A stretch of DNA of 64,000 nucleotides from contig CAYGXJ010000031.1 in assembly GCA_964353865.1 (NCBI GenBank), positions 1 to 64,000 of the forward strand. Reading direction: 5' to 3'. The DNA is from RBG-16-64-43 sp964353865. Its GTDB lineage: Bacteria; Chloroflexota; Anaerolineae; Anaerolineales; RBG-16-64-43. The position numbers were made by a program, and so were the translations under genes. Shown here in pieces: positions 24,899-35,396 of this stretch. Under the pieces are notes generated by a model. That model was given only the letters and a program-made list of their open reading frames with translations, was not told the origin of the DNA and made no database searches. Each line of letters opens with the position of its first letter. Position 1 is the stretch's first letter.

Positions 24899-27223
24899 AT
24901 GAAGATCCCCCATCCACGCCTGGTCCTCGCAGTGGAAAACGCCCTGTCCGTCCTGGTCATGGCTCTGCTCCTGCTCTACACCTACGCCTTCTTCTTTGTG
25001 TTGCCCTACGCCGGCATGTATTGGGAGGTGGGCGGGAAGGTGAGCACCCTCTATCGGCAGACCAATGCCGGTTCACCGTTGCACCTCGGCGATCGTCTGA
25101 TTCGAATCGGGGCTGTCTCGATGGCCCAATTCGAAGATGATCTGCGCCAGCAGATGCCCCTCGATATGCCGCCCGGCGATCGCGTGCCGCTGATCGTCGA
25201 GCGCCAGGGCGTTCAGCTTGCGCTGGAGTGGGTCATTCCAGGTCCGACGTCAGCGGAGGTCCGCACGCGGCTCTTCTACATTTGGTGGCTGCCCTACTTG
25301 TTTTGGGGCACCGGTACCTTTGCCTTGCTCGCCGTCCGCCCGCGCGCAGCGCAGCGCACGGCACTGGTGGCCTTCAATTACCTCACCGCGATTTGGATAA
25401 GCGCCGGTTCAGGGCTATCGCACTCGCATATCTGGCTGAGTCCGTTCATCTTCCGCACGGCCGGATGGTTGTGTGTCCCGGTGTACCTGCAACTCAACTA
25501 CCTTTTTCCCAAACCCTTGGGCGCTCTCCCTCGATGGGTCCCACTCTCTGTCTACGCCGCCGTCGGCGCGATCATCCTGGCCGAGTGGGCCCAGTGGCTT
25601 CCGCTGCACTCGCTGGCCTATGGCTTCCTCATCTCCGCGCTGGGCAGCCTGGCCTTGCTGGCGGCGCACTGGAGGCGTCACCCCGCACAGCGTTGGGATG
25701 TCGCCTTGGTGCTCATCGGTTTGGCGGTCGGGTTGATGCTACCTTCCGCCCTGGCGTTGCTGTCCACCCTGACCGGCTCGGTCGACTTTGTCAGCGGTAT
25801 CGCATTGATGGCCTTGCCAGCCGTTCCTCTGGGCTACATCTACGCAGCCTCGCGCCAGGCATTGAGCGGCATCGGCACCCGCAGCAACCGAGTCCTGGTC
25901 TACTACACGTACTTCCTCCTGATTGGCGTCAGCTCGTCGCTCCTGGGCCTGGTGCTGGATGGGCTGCTCGACTTCCCCGGCGACACCGCATTCATCAGCT
26001 TGTCCATCGCGATCTTGGTCGGCACCGGGACTCTGACACTCTTTGCGCGATTCCAGCGCTGGTTTGATCTGCGGGTGCTCGCTATCCCTCACCCGCCCGC
26101 GCATCTCCTGGAAGTGTTCACAGAACGCATTACAACTTCCCTCGATCAGGCGAGCCTGGTGCGCGTTCTTCAACACGAAGTGCTGCCGACCCTGCTGGTG
26201 CGCCAATCGGCGCTGCTCCTCATGCGGGAGGGTCAACCACCTGCAGCCCTGTTCGCCCAAGGCGTCACCGCAGCTCAGCTGCCGGCGGCCGGAGATGTGC
26301 TGTCATTGGCTGCCACGAATGCGCATTTCCGGCCGCAATCAGGTTCAACGAACCCCTCGGCCAACTGGATTCGGGTGGTCTTCCCGCTGCGCCTGGATAA
26401 CACCTTGCTTGGATTGTGGCTGTTGGGACGGCGCGATCCCGATGATTCCTACGCGTCGGCGGAGATGCCGGTGCTTTCGGCGCTTGCCAGCCAGCTGACC
26501 GTGGCCCTGCACAACATCCTGCAGGCGGACCGCCTGCGCCAGATGTACCAGGCGCATGTCGATATGCGCGAAACCGAACGCAGCCACCTGGCGCGTGAAC
26601 TGCACGACGAGGTGCTCAGCCAATTGGCCGTACTGTCGATGAACCTCGACGATCGGGAGCCCTCGCCCCGCTTTCGCGCGAGCTATGCCGCCATCGTCGG
26701 CAACTTGCGCGAGATGATCCACCAGCTGCGACCCGCGATGCTCACCTACGGGCTGCGCGCCGCACTCGCCGAAATGGTCGATGAGGTCTCCTCCCGCCCC
26801 GGCCAGACGCCGGAGGTGGTGCTCGAGATCCCCACCAGCGAGGCGCGCTACGGAGAGCAAGTGGAGCGACATGCCTTTCGCATCCTGCAGCAGGCCGTTG
26901 AGAACGCGCTGCAGCACGCCCACGCGCGGCGCATTGCCGTTCGCGGACGGTTGGAGGATTCTTGGATGGAGGTGCTGGTGGAGGACGACGGATTAGGTTT
27001 TAGAGCGCAGGATGCCCGGGACCTGAGCACGCTCGTCAGCGACCGTCACTTCGGGCTGGCCGGCATCTACGAGCGAGCGGCGCTCGTCGGCGCTCAGGTT
27101 TCCATCCAATCGGACCCCGGCCACGGAACGCGAGTACGCCTTACCTGGTCCCTTTCTCGCGCACAAGCCGCCGTCGAGCTGGGGACGCCCCTCCCACCCT
27201 CGGCAGGCGGCGATCAGCGGTAG
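24899..27223 (+). CDS. membrane histidine kinase (PDZ-like sensor loop, GAF, HisKA_3/HATPase)
   Basis: A 774-residue sensor kinase, the likely partner of the preceding regulator. A first membrane helix (about 10-32) is followed by an extracytoplasmic loop of about 80 residues that looks PDZ-like (SPLHLGDRLIRIGAVSMAQF and GDRVPLIVERQG). Some eight more membrane helices (about 120-400), a GAF-like region (about 420-550), the dimerisation/phospho-acceptor box ETERSHLARELHDEVLSQL (histidine in ELHDE) and a C-terminal ATPase follow. The ATPase has VENALQHAHA (N-box), EDDGLGF (G1) and GHGTRVRL (G2). The topology resembles ComP-class kinases with a PDZ-like outer domain. The ligand is unknown. Confidence 0.85.
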   Translation: MKIPHPRLVLAVENALSVLVMALLLLYTYAFFFVLPYAGMYWEVGGKVSTLYRQTNAGSPLHLGDRLIRIGAVSMAQFEDDLRQQMPLDMPPGDRVPLIVERQGVQLALEWVIPGPTSAEVRTRLFYIWWLPYLFWGTGTFALLAVRPRAAQRTALVAFNYLTAIWISAGSGLSHSHIWLSPFIFRTAGWLCVPVYLQLNYLFPKPLGALPRWVPLSVYAAVGAIILAEWAQWLPLHSLAYGFLISALGSLALLAAHWRRHPAQRWDVALVLIGLAVGLMLPSALALLSTLTGSVDFVSGIALMALPAVPLGYIYAASRQALSGIGTRSNRVLVYYTYFLLIGVSSSLLGLVLDGLLDFPGDTAFISLSIAILVGTGTLTLFARFQRWFDLRVLAIPHPPAHLLEVFTERITTSLDQASLVRVLQHEVLPTLLVRQSALLLMREGQPPAALFAQGVTAAQLPAAGDVLSLAATNAHFRPQSGSTNPSANWIRVVFPLRLDNTLLGLWLLGRRDPDDSYASAEMPVLSALASQLTVALHNILQADRLRQMYQAHVDMRETERSHLARELHDEVLSQLAVLSMNLDDREPSPRFRASYAAIVGNLREMIHQLRPAMLTYGLRAALAEMVDEVSSRPGQTPEVVLEIPTSEARYGEQVERHAFRILQQAVENALQHAHARRIAVRGRLEDSWMEVLVEDDGLGFRAQDARDLSTLVSDRHFGLAGIYERAALVGAQVSIQSDPGHGTRVRLTWSLSRAQAAVELGTPLPPSAGGDQR

Positions 27224-27279
27224 CCGCCGCGCCACACCCTACCGGCGCTGGACCAATCGGGCGGACATGCCTTGCCGCC

Positions 27280-28751
27280 TCACTCGTGCTCGCGGCAGCC
27301 CGCGGACCACGCGCGGCCGTCTGCGGCAATGAACGCATCGGCCTGGATCGGCCCCCACGAGCCGGCCTCATACGACTGCAACGCGGGCGCGTCCGGCGCG
27401 CGCCAAGCCGCCTCAATCGCGTCCACCCAAGTCCAGGCTGCCTCGATCTCATCACTGCGCGTGAAGAGCGAGGCATCCCCGCTCAGCGCGTCGAGCAGCA
27501 GCCGCTCGTACGCCTCGGGGATGGCGCTGACCCCGAACGCATCACGATAGTGGAACTCCATGTCCACCGAACGCAGCTCGATATGCGAATCCGGCTGCTT
27601 GGCCTCGAAGCGCAAGTGAATGCCTTCGTCCGGCTGCAAACACAGGGCCAGGATGTTGGGGGTGATTTCCGCGCCGGCCGGCAAGGGGAACATCAGGTGC
27701 GGCGGGCGCTTGAACTGCAACACAACTTCGGTCACCTTGCGCGCCAACCGTTTGCCCGAGCGCAGGTAGAACGGCACGCCGTGCCAGCGCCAATTGTCGA
27801 TGAGCAGACGCACTGCAGCGAAGGTGGGGGTTTGGCTTCCCGTCGCCACACCGATCTCCTCGCAATAACCGGAGTACTGCGCGCGGACGGATGACCTCGC
27901 CGATTCCCCCGGGTGCGGCGGGCGTATTGCGGTCAGCAGCTTGTGCTTCTCGTCGCGCAATGCATCGGCGTTGAAGGAGGTGGGCGGTTCCATCGCCACC
28001 ATCGCGAGCACTTGCAGCAAGTGGTTCTGGAACATGTCGCGTACCACGCCCACCCGATCGTACGATGTGCCGCGGTGCTCAACGCCCAAGTCCTCGGCCA
28101 CTGTGATCTGCACATGGTCGACGTAGTTGCGGTTCCAGATGGGCTCGAACACTGTGTTGGCAAAACGAAAGACGAGCACGTTCTGCACCGTCTCCTTGCC
28201 CAGGTAGTGGTCGATGCGGTAGATCTGCGGCTCCGCCGCCACCTGGTGCAGCATGCGGTTGAGTTCGCGAGCGCTCGCCAGGTCGCTCCCAAACGGCTTC
28301 TCGATCACCACGCGCCGCCAGCCGGCCGCCGCGCGCATCAGTCCAGCGCTGGCCAGGCCTTTGATGATAGCGGCATACATATCGGGCGGCGCAGCAACGT
28401 AGTACAGGCGGCCAGAGGGGTCCGGTGAGGCTTCGTCCAACCGGGCGGCGAGTGCGGCAAAATCCCCGGTCGTGGTGAAATTGCCCGAGCGATATCTCAG
28501 GCAAGCCGCGAACGACTTCCACACCTCGCCTGTAGCCTCCGGCCGCCCGGCCAGCGCCTGGTCACGTACGTGTTCGCGGAAGTCCGCATCGCTCAGCGGC
28601 CGTGTCGAAAAACCCACGACGCGAAACTGCAGCGGCAGGCGTTTCTTGGCGTACAGGCTGAACAGAGCCGGGATGAGTTTGCGCCGAGTGAGATCGCCCG
28701 AAGCCCCAAAAATCACAATCGTGACGGGGAGATCACCGACTTCGTGCGCGG

Positions 28752-28755
<4 letters not shown>
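27280..28755 (-). CDS. zwf: glucose-6-phosphate 1-dehydrogenase
   Basis: A 491-residue enzyme oxidising glucose 6-phosphate to 6-phosphogluconolactone with NAD(P). The cofactor motif is VIFGASGDLTRRKLIPAL near residue 18, the active-site signature RIDHYLGKETVQN, the preceding conserved EKPFG, and substrate-site FYLRSGKRL. The GTG at 28755 overlaps the stop of the upstream 6-phosphogluconate dehydrogenase by four bases (GTGA), so translation is coupled. A much longer open frame upstream overlaps that gene and is not real N-terminal sequence. Confidence 0.93.
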
Positions 28756-29672
<917 letters not shown>

Positions 29673-29861
29673 GTGTCCCTCCTCTGCTGTGGCGAAGCAG
29701 GGCTTCCCTTTCAGACGGGCCGTGACGGGGCGGGTCGCCTCGGCAGGCCCATTGAGACCCCGTCTGCCAGGACATTATCTCCCAGTCCGATAGCCGCCGC
29801 TCGCGCGATACAATCTCCCCTGGCCGTTGCACGCGCTGCGCAGCCCCTGTGGAGGAATTCC

Positions 29862-30368
29862 ATGACTTCCCTGGCCGAGTTACGAAAAGACAAAGACGCC
29901 TTCTTTGCCGAGGATCCGCACAGTCCGCTGACCCTCGAGCAAAAGAAGAACTTCCGCGGTTTGAGCTATTTTGAAGAGAACCCGAGCCTGCGATTTGAAT
30001 TGCCGATCGACCCAATCACTACTGGCGAGACCGTCGAGATGCAGACCTCGACCGGCGACATCCTGGTGTATCGGCGGCTTGGCAAGATCCGCTTCACCCT
30101 GGACGGGCACGAGTCTGAATTGACCATCTTCGCCAATGAGCACGGTCCGTTCCTGCCCTTCGTCGACCTGCTCGCGGGGAAGGAGACCTACGCCGCGGGA
30201 CGCTATCTGGAACCTGAGCTCCTTGGCGAGAGCGTGGTGCGGGTCGACTTCAACCTGGCGTACAACCCGTATTGCGCCTACAACGATCGATGGTCGTGCC
30301 CGATCACGCCGATGGAGAATCGACTGAAGGTGCCCATCCGCGCAGGCGAGAAGACCTTTCAACCCTAG
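29862..30368 (+). CDS. DUF1684-family protein
   Basis: A 168-residue soluble protein. The conserved C-terminal block NPYCAYNDRWSCPITPMENRL together with the N-terminal LRKDKDAFFAEDPHSPL and the phrase FRGLSYFEENP are hallmarks of the DUF1684 family, whose biochemical role is unsettled. No signal peptide or membrane helix is seen. The ATG follows GGAGG at a 6-nt spacing. It diverges from gnd and ends about 170 bp before the candidate operator of the hyp operon, so it is probably its own transcription unit. Confidence 0.8.
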   Translation: MTSLAELRKDKDAFFAEDPHSPLTLEQKKNFRGLSYFEENPSLRFELPIDPITTGETVEMQTSTGDILVYRRLGKIRFTLDGHESELTIFANEHGPFLPFVDLLAGKETYAAGRYLEPELLGESVVRVDFNLAYNPYCAYNDRWSCPITPMENRLKVPIRAGEKTFQP

Positions 30369-30709
30369 CAGCCTGCGTCGAGCGGTTGGCCAACACCCCC
30401 ACTCTAGTCAACGAGGGCGCACGAGCGAGACAACCTCTCCGGCACTGTGCCCGCCTGCCTCGTTGACGTGCTCGCTCCGCGCGCGGGTGCCACTCGCCGC
30501 CGGATTTCTCGTCAATTACGAGGAAATATCTCGCCAACCCCAGTGACTTTCTTCACTCACACGGCCTAAGCCGATAGCATAGCCTTGTAGGGGGCTACGC
30601 CGGCAGCATTGCACCTCTTCACGCCGTGCGACGGGCCGGTCTTCGACGGAATCTGGAGCGCCAGACGCGCCAGCGAAGAAGCTGTGAGCCAGCGCCGCGG
30701 GCCAATAGA
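30369..30709. other. intergenic region before the hyp operon
   Basis: 341 bp without a plausible gene. It holds the operator-like element at 30541-30560 and, about 15-25 bp further, -10-like hexamers (TAGCAT at 30575-30580). No terminator with a T-run is obvious after the DUF1684 gene. Confidence 0.5.
30541..30560 (+). promoter_or_regulatory. Crp/Rex-like operator candidate, copy 1 (hyp operon)
   Basis: CAGTGACTTTCTTCACTCAC contains the perfect inverted repeat AGTGA-N6-TCACT. It shares GTGAC-N5-TCACTCA with the elements before the two hydrogenase operons (36698 and 53608). It lies 150 bp before hypA. Confidence 0.6.
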
Positions 30710-31051
30710 ATGCATGAATTGAGTGTGACCCAGAGTGTCCTGGACATCGCCCTGGCCCACGCTGAGCGGGCCGGTGCGAAACGCGTGCTGCTGATCGACT
30801 TGGTGATTGGGGACTTGGCCTCGATCCTCGATGACTCGGTGCAATTCTACTGGGAGATGATCGCCAAGGGCACGCCGGCCGAAGGCGCCAGGCTGCGCTT
30901 CACCCGCTTGCCACTGGAGTTGCGCTGCACCGACTGCGGGTGCATCTTCTCACCGGATGCCGACAGCTTCGGCTGCCCCGCCTGCCAAAGCTCCCGCGTG
31001 CGGGTCCATCAGGGCGAGGAGCTGCGCGTCGAAAGCATTGAGGTGGAGTGA
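30710..31051 (+). CDS. hypA: hydrogenase nickel insertion protein HypA
   Basis: A 113-residue nickel metallochaperone. It begins MHELSV, the conserved start whose His2 binds nickel, and carries a zinc site made by two CxxC pairs, CTDCG and CPAC, near residues 70-90. It delivers Ni to the [NiFe] hydrogenase large subunits together with HypB, encoded 1 nt downstream. It is the first gene of hypABFCDE, which presumably matures both hydrogenases in this window. Confidence 0.95.
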   Translation: MHELSVTQSVLDIALAHAERAGAKRVLLIDLVIGDLASILDDSVQFYWEMIAKGTPAEGARLRFTRLPLELRCTDCGCIFSPDADSFGCPACQSSRVRVHQGEELRVESIEVE

Positions 31052-31052
31052 G

Positions 31053-31727
31053 ATGCCCGCGCGAATACCGATCGTCGAGAACATCCTTTCGGCGAACGAC
31101 GAGTTGGCCGTGCGCAATCGGGCGGCGTTCGACCGCGCCGGAGTCCTGGCGCTCAACCTGATGGCCTCGCCGGGCGCAGGCAAGACGAGCCTGATCTTGC
31201 GCACGCTCGAGGCGCTGCGCGGCCGAGTTCGTCTGGGAGTCATCGAGGGCGACTTGGCCTCCTCCATTGATACGGACCGGGCCAAGGCGGCCGGCATCCC
31301 GGCGTTTCAAATCAACACCGGCGGGCAGTGCCACCTGGATGCGGTGATGATCCAGGCCGCGATGCGCGAACTCCCGCTGGGCTTGCTCGACCTGGTGATC
31401 ATCGAGAACGTCGGCAACCTGGTGTGCCCGATCGAGTTCCGCATTGGCAGCCATTTGAGCGTATTGATAGCCTCGATCCCGGAGGGCGACGACAAACCCT
31501 ACAAGTACCCGTCCGCCTATCGCGGCGTCCAGGCATTGGTCGTCAACAAGGTCGATCTCTTGCCCTACGTTCCTTTCCGCATGGACTACTTCCGCGAGGG
31601 GGTGGAAGCCCTGAGCCCAGGGCTGGTCACCTTCCCGCTTTCATGCCGCACCGGGGAAGGGTTGGCTGCCTGGGCGGACTGGGTGGTGGCGCGTGTCACA
31701 GAGAATCGCTCGCCGGCTGCGCATTAG
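31053..31727 (+). CDS. hypB: hydrogenase nickel incorporation GTPase HypB
   Basis: A 224-residue SIMIBI GTPase powering nickel insertion. The P-loop is MASPGAGKTSLI near residue 37, followed by EGDLASSIDTDRA, the Cys/His metal site NTGGQCHLDA, and the guanine-specificity motif NKVDLL. There is no N-terminal histidine-rich stretch, so it does not store nickel. The ATG lies 1 nt after the hypA stop, and its 3' end overlaps hypF by 35 bp. Confidence 0.95.
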   Translation: MPARIPIVENILSANDELAVRNRAAFDRAGVLALNLMASPGAGKTSLILRTLEALRGRVRLGVIEGDLASSIDTDRAKAAGIPAFQINTGGQCHLDAVMIQAAMRELPLGLLDLVIIENVGNLVCPIEFRIGSHLSVLIASIPEGDDKPYKYPSAYRGVQALVVNKVDLLPYVPFRMDYFREGVEALSPGLVTFPLSCRTGEGLAAWADWVVARVTENRSPAAH

Positions 31728-34032
31728 CGGCATCGTCCAGGGCGTCGGATTCCGGCCTTTCATCTTTGGGCTGGCCCATCGCGGTGGCCTGGGCGGCTAC
31801 GTGCGCAATACGTCCGCCGGTGTGGAGGTCGTGCTGGAAGGCGAGGCCGATGCGGTGGAGGGTTTCCTTGGCCGCTTGAGCACCGAGCTGCCGCCGCTCG
31901 CGCACATCGATGGGTTGGCGGTCGAGCCCATGCCCCTTGCCCAACATGCCACGTTCGTCATCCTCGAGTCCCAGGCCCAGGCGGAGGGCGTTCAGCCCAT
32001 TCCAGCCGACATCGCCTTGTGTGCCGATTGCGAGCGCGAGCTGTTCGATCCGCAGGACCGGCGCTACCTGTATGCCTTCATCAACTGCACCAACTGCGGC
32101 CCGCGGTTCACGATCATCCGCGGCTTGCCCTATGACCGGCCGCTCACCAGCATGGCGGAATTCGAGATGTGCTCAGCCTGCGCGGCCGAGTATGCGGACC
32201 CAGGCAACCGGCGATTCCATGCGCAGCCGGTGGCGTGCCCCAGGTGCGGACCGCGATTATGGATGGCCGACTCTCACGGGAATGAGTCGAGCCAGGGACT
32301 GGCCGCCATTCTCGAGGCGCGCCGCAGGCTGCACGCGGGCGCGATCCTCGCCATCCGCGGCCTGGGGGGGTTCCACCTGGCCTGCGACGCTTCGAATGCG
32401 CAAGCGGTGGTGGAGTTGAGGCGCAGAAAGGGCCGCGTTGAGAAACCATTTGCCGTGATGGCGACGAGCGAATCCGCAGCCGAGCGATTGGGCACGCTCG
32501 ACGCGACAACCCGTGCCCTGCTGACCGGTCACGAGAAGCCGATCCTGCTGCTGCAGAGGATAGCCGGCGCGCCCGTCTGCGAAGAGGTGGCACCCGGCCT
32601 CGACCGGCTGGGCGTGATGCTGCCCTACACGCCGATCCACCGGCTGCTGCTCGACACACAAGACCCGCGGCTGGCCGCGGAAGCTGTGCCGCCGGTGCTG
32701 GTCATGACGAGCGGCAATTACTCCGAAGAGCCGATTGCGACCTCGAACGCCGAGGCGATGACGCGCCTGGCTCCATTGGCCGACGTCTTTCTGCTCCACA
32801 ATCGGGGGATCGAACAGCGTTGCGACGATTCGGTCGTTCTTCCGTTGCCGGCACTCCCGTTTGAGCATGCTCCAACCCGGTTCTTCTTGCGCCGCGCGCG
32901 CGGGACGGCGCCCTACCCGGTGCGTATGCCCTTCCAGGCGCCCCCCACCTTGGCCTTGGGCGGCGAGCTGAAGAATGCGTTTTGTCTGGCACGCGAATGC
33001 TCGGCCTTCCTCAGCCAGCATATCGGCGACATGGAGAACCTCGAGACGCTCGACTCATTTGAGCACACGCTCGGACTGCTGAGAGAGTTGTTCCGCGTGG
33101 AGGCCGAGATCGTGGCGCACGACCTGCACCCGGACTATCTCACGACGCGCTGGGCCAACGAACACCGCGCCGGACCTCATCGCACGGTCGCCGTGCAACA
33201 TCATCACGCGCACATCGCGGCGTGTATGGCCGAGAATGGGATCGGGCCGGACGAACGCGTGCTGGGGCTGGCTTTCGACGGCACGGGTTTCGGCCGCGAC
33301 GGCGCGATCTGGGGCGGCGAGGTGCTGCTCGCCTCGTACGCCGGTTTTGAGCGACTGGCGCAACTCGAGTATCTCCCGCTCGCCGGCGGCGAGGCCGCGA
33401 TCCGCGAGCCGTGGAAGACGCTGGTCGGGTACGGTCAGGCGCTCGAGTTGGATGTGCAGGGCGCACGCGGTCTCGCGGGCGTGGCGCCTTCGGCTGTCGC
33501 CACCCTTCAGCAGATGACCCGCCGGCGAGTCAACACGCCGCTCACCAGCAGCCTCGGGCGCCTGTTCGACGCGGTTGCAGTGATCGCGGGCGCGCAGGCC
33601 AGGGTGAGCTACGAGGCGCAAGCGGCCATCCAGCTGGAGGCCGCAGCGCGCGCCAGCCGCGGCGACGCCCGCCGGTATCCCCTGCGCATCGAGCGCCGCG
33701 AGGGAACGCGCAAGATCCTCGTTCGTGACATGCTCGAGGCGATGCTGCGCGATGCGCGCGCAGGCGAAAGTCAGGGCGCGATCGGGCTGCGCTTCCACCA
33801 CAGCCTGGCGGAGGCTTTGGGCGGGCTGCTGAGTGAGCTGCGCGATGAGACCCAGGTAACCACAGTCGCGCTTTCGGGCGGCGTCTGGCAAAACACGCTG
33901 CTGCTCGATCTCGCGGTGCGGCAGATTGTAGAGCGCGGGCTTCGCCCCCTGCTCCACTCCAACGTGCCGCCCAACGACGGCGGATTGGCACTGGGTCAGG
34001 CGGCTGCGGCGGTTCACGTCGCGGGAGGCTAG
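31693..34032 (+). CDS. hypF: carbamoyltransferase HypF
   Basis: A 779-residue enzyme that converts carbamoyl phosphate into a thiocarbamate on HypE, the source of the cyanide ligands. Domains in order: acylphosphatase (ISGIVQGVGFRPFIF, residues 10-90), paired zinc fingers (CADCERELF, CTNCG, CSACAAEY, CPRCG, about 110-190), YrdC-like ATP-binding domain (about 200-390), and Kae1-like domain with HHHAHIAACMAE and LAFDGTGFGRDG. The GTG at 31693 lies inside hypB in another frame, so the two are translationally linked. Full length. Confidence 0.95.
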   Translation: MSQRIARRLRISGIVQGVGFRPFIFGLAHRGGLGGYVRNTSAGVEVVLEGEADAVEGFLGRLSTELPPLAHIDGLAVEPMPLAQHATFVILESQAQAEGVQPIPADIALCADCERELFDPQDRRYLYAFINCTNCGPRFTIIRGLPYDRPLTSMAEFEMCSACAAEYADPGNRRFHAQPVACPRCGPRLWMADSHGNESSQGLAAILEARRRLHAGAILAIRGLGGFHLACDASNAQAVVELRRRKGRVEKPFAVMATSESAAERLGTLDATTRALLTGHEKPILLLQRIAGAPVCEEVAPGLDRLGVMLPYTPIHRLLLDTQDPRLAAEAVPPVLVMTSGNYSEEPIATSNAEAMTRLAPLADVFLLHNRGIEQRCDDSVVLPLPALPFEHAPTRFFLRRARGTAPYPVRMPFQAPPTLALGGELKNAFCLARECSAFLSQHIGDMENLETLDSFEHTLGLLRELFRVEAEIVAHDLHPDYLTTRWANEHRAGPHRTVAVQHHHAHIAACMAENGIGPDERVLGLAFDGTGFGRDGAIWGGEVLLASYAGFERLAQLEYLPLAGGEAAIREPWKTLVGYGQALELDVQGARGLAGVAPSAVATLQQMTRRRVNTPLTSSLGRLFDAVAVIAGAQARVSYEAQAAIQLEAAARASRGDARRYPLRIERREGTRKILVRDMLEAMLRDARAGESQGAIGLRFHHSLAEALGGLLSELRDETQVTTVALSGGVWQNTLLLDLAVRQIVERGLRPLLHSNVPPNDGGLALGQAAAAVHVAGG

Positions 34033-34033
34033 C

Positions 34034-34282
34034 ATGTGTCTGGGCATTCCCGGTAAGATCACCGAAGTGTTCGAGCGCGATGCGCTGCGCATGGCCAAAG
34101 TCGACTACGGCGGTGTGGTCAAGGAAGCCTGCCTGACCTACGAGCCGGAGGCCCAGGTGGGCGAGTACATCCTGGTGCACGTCGGCTTCGCCATCAGCCG
34201 CATGAGCGAAGCCGAGGCCCAGGAGACTCTGCGCCTCATCGGCGAACTGGCGGAGTTCGGCGACCAGGAGGCGGCCGCCTAG
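34034..34282 (+). CDS. hypC: hydrogenase assembly chaperone HypC
   Basis: An 82-residue HypC/HupF-family protein. The N-terminal MCLGIPGKI supplies the essential Cys2 that carries the Fe(CN)2CO precursor with HypD and later contacts the large subunit. The middle part VDYGGVVKEACLTY and VGEYILVHVGFAISRM is typical. It starts 1 nt after hypF. Only one hypC-type gene is seen for two hydrogenases. Confidence 0.94.
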   Translation: MCLGIPGKITEVFERDALRMAKVDYGGVVKEACLTYEPEAQVGEYILVHVGFAISRMSEAEAQETLRLIGELAEFGDQEAAA

Positions 34283-34301
34283 GCGGCGGCCACGACGAGC
34301 G

Positions 34302-35393
34302 TTGAAGTACATCGACGAGTACCGCGATCGCGAGAGCGTGCAGCGCTTGCTGGGGGCGCTGCGCTCGAGCGTTACCCGCCACTGGACGCTGATGGAAATC
34401 TGCGGCGGGCAGACGCACGCCTTCCTGCGCTTCGGGTTGGATGCGCTCTTGCCGCCGGAAATCGAACTGGTCCATGGCCCCGGTTGTCCAGTGTGCGTGA
34501 CGCCGGTGGAGCAAATCGACCGGGCAGTGGCCCTCGCCGGCCGTGAGGAGGTCATCTTCACTTCCTTCGGCGACATGCTGAGGGTCCCGGGCACACACTC
34601 CGACTTGTTCGCCGTGCGTGCGCGCGGCGGCGACGTAAGGGTGGTGTATTCGCCGCTGGATGCGGTCAAGCTGGCACAAGACCATCCGCATCGGCAGGTG
34701 GTGTTCTTCGCCATCGGGTTCGAAACCACCGCGCCAGCCAATGCCATGGCGGCGATCGCCGCGCGCGCGCGAGGCGTCAGCAACTTCTCGATGCTCGTCT
34801 CGCAGGTTTGCGTCCCGCCCGCGATGGAGGCCATCCTGGCCTCACCCCGCAACCGGGTCCAGGCGTTTCTCGCGGCCGGCCACGTGTGCGCCGTGATGGG
34901 CTACTGGCAGTATCACCCGATCGCTGCGCGGTTCCGTGTGCCCATGGCCGTAACCGGGTTTGAACCGGTGGACCTGCTGTGCGGCATTCAGGCCGCGGTC
35001 AACCAACTCGAGGCCGGCCACGCCAAGGTGGAAAACGCCTACGGCCGCGTGGTGAGCGAGGCCGGCAACCGCCCCGCGCAGGAAGCGATGGCAAAGGTCT
35101 TTGAGCCATGCGACCGCCAGTGGCGAGGGATCGGCATGATCCCGCTCAGCGGGCTGCGCCTGCGACCGCAGTTCGAAGACCTGGATGCCGAGGCGCGTTT
35201 TGACGTCGGCCACCTCGCGGTCAGCGAATCTTCGCTCTGTATCGCGGGCGAAGTGCTGATGGGTCACAAAAAGCCGGCCGACTGCCCGGCGTTCGGGCGC
35301 GAGTGCACACCGACTTCGCCGCTGGGCGCCCCGATGGTCTCGGCCGAGGGGACGTGCGCCGCCTATTTCCGCTACCAGCGGCCACAGGAGTAA
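34302..35393 (+). CDS. hypD: hydrogenase formation protein HypD
   Basis: A 363-residue [4Fe-4S] scaffold on which the Fe(CN)2CO unit is built with HypC. Conserved motifs: ICGGQTHAF near residue 32, HGPGCPVCVTP near 60, GFETTAPANAMA near 140, and the C-terminal cluster-binding cysteines in CPAFGRECTPTSPLGAP and EGTCAAYFRY. The start is TTG at 34302 (no ATG fits), 19 nt after hypC. Confidence 0.94.
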   Translation: MKYIDEYRDRESVQRLLGALRSSVTRHWTLMEICGGQTHAFLRFGLDALLPPEIELVHGPGCPVCVTPVEQIDRAVALAGREEVIFTSFGDMLRVPGTHSDLFAVRARGGDVRVVYSPLDAVKLAQDHPHRQVVFFAIGFETTAPANAMAAIAARARGVSNFSMLVSQVCVPPAMEAILASPRNRVQAFLAAGHVCAVMGYWQYHPIAARFRVPMAVTGFEPVDLLCGIQAAVNQLEAGHAKVENAYGRVVSEAGNRPAQEAMAKVFEPCDRQWRGIGMIPLSGLRLRPQFEDLDAEARFDVGHLAVSESSLCIAGEVLMGHKKPADCPAFGRECTPTSPLGAPMVSAEGTCAAYFRYQRPQE

Positions 35394-35396
35394 GCT

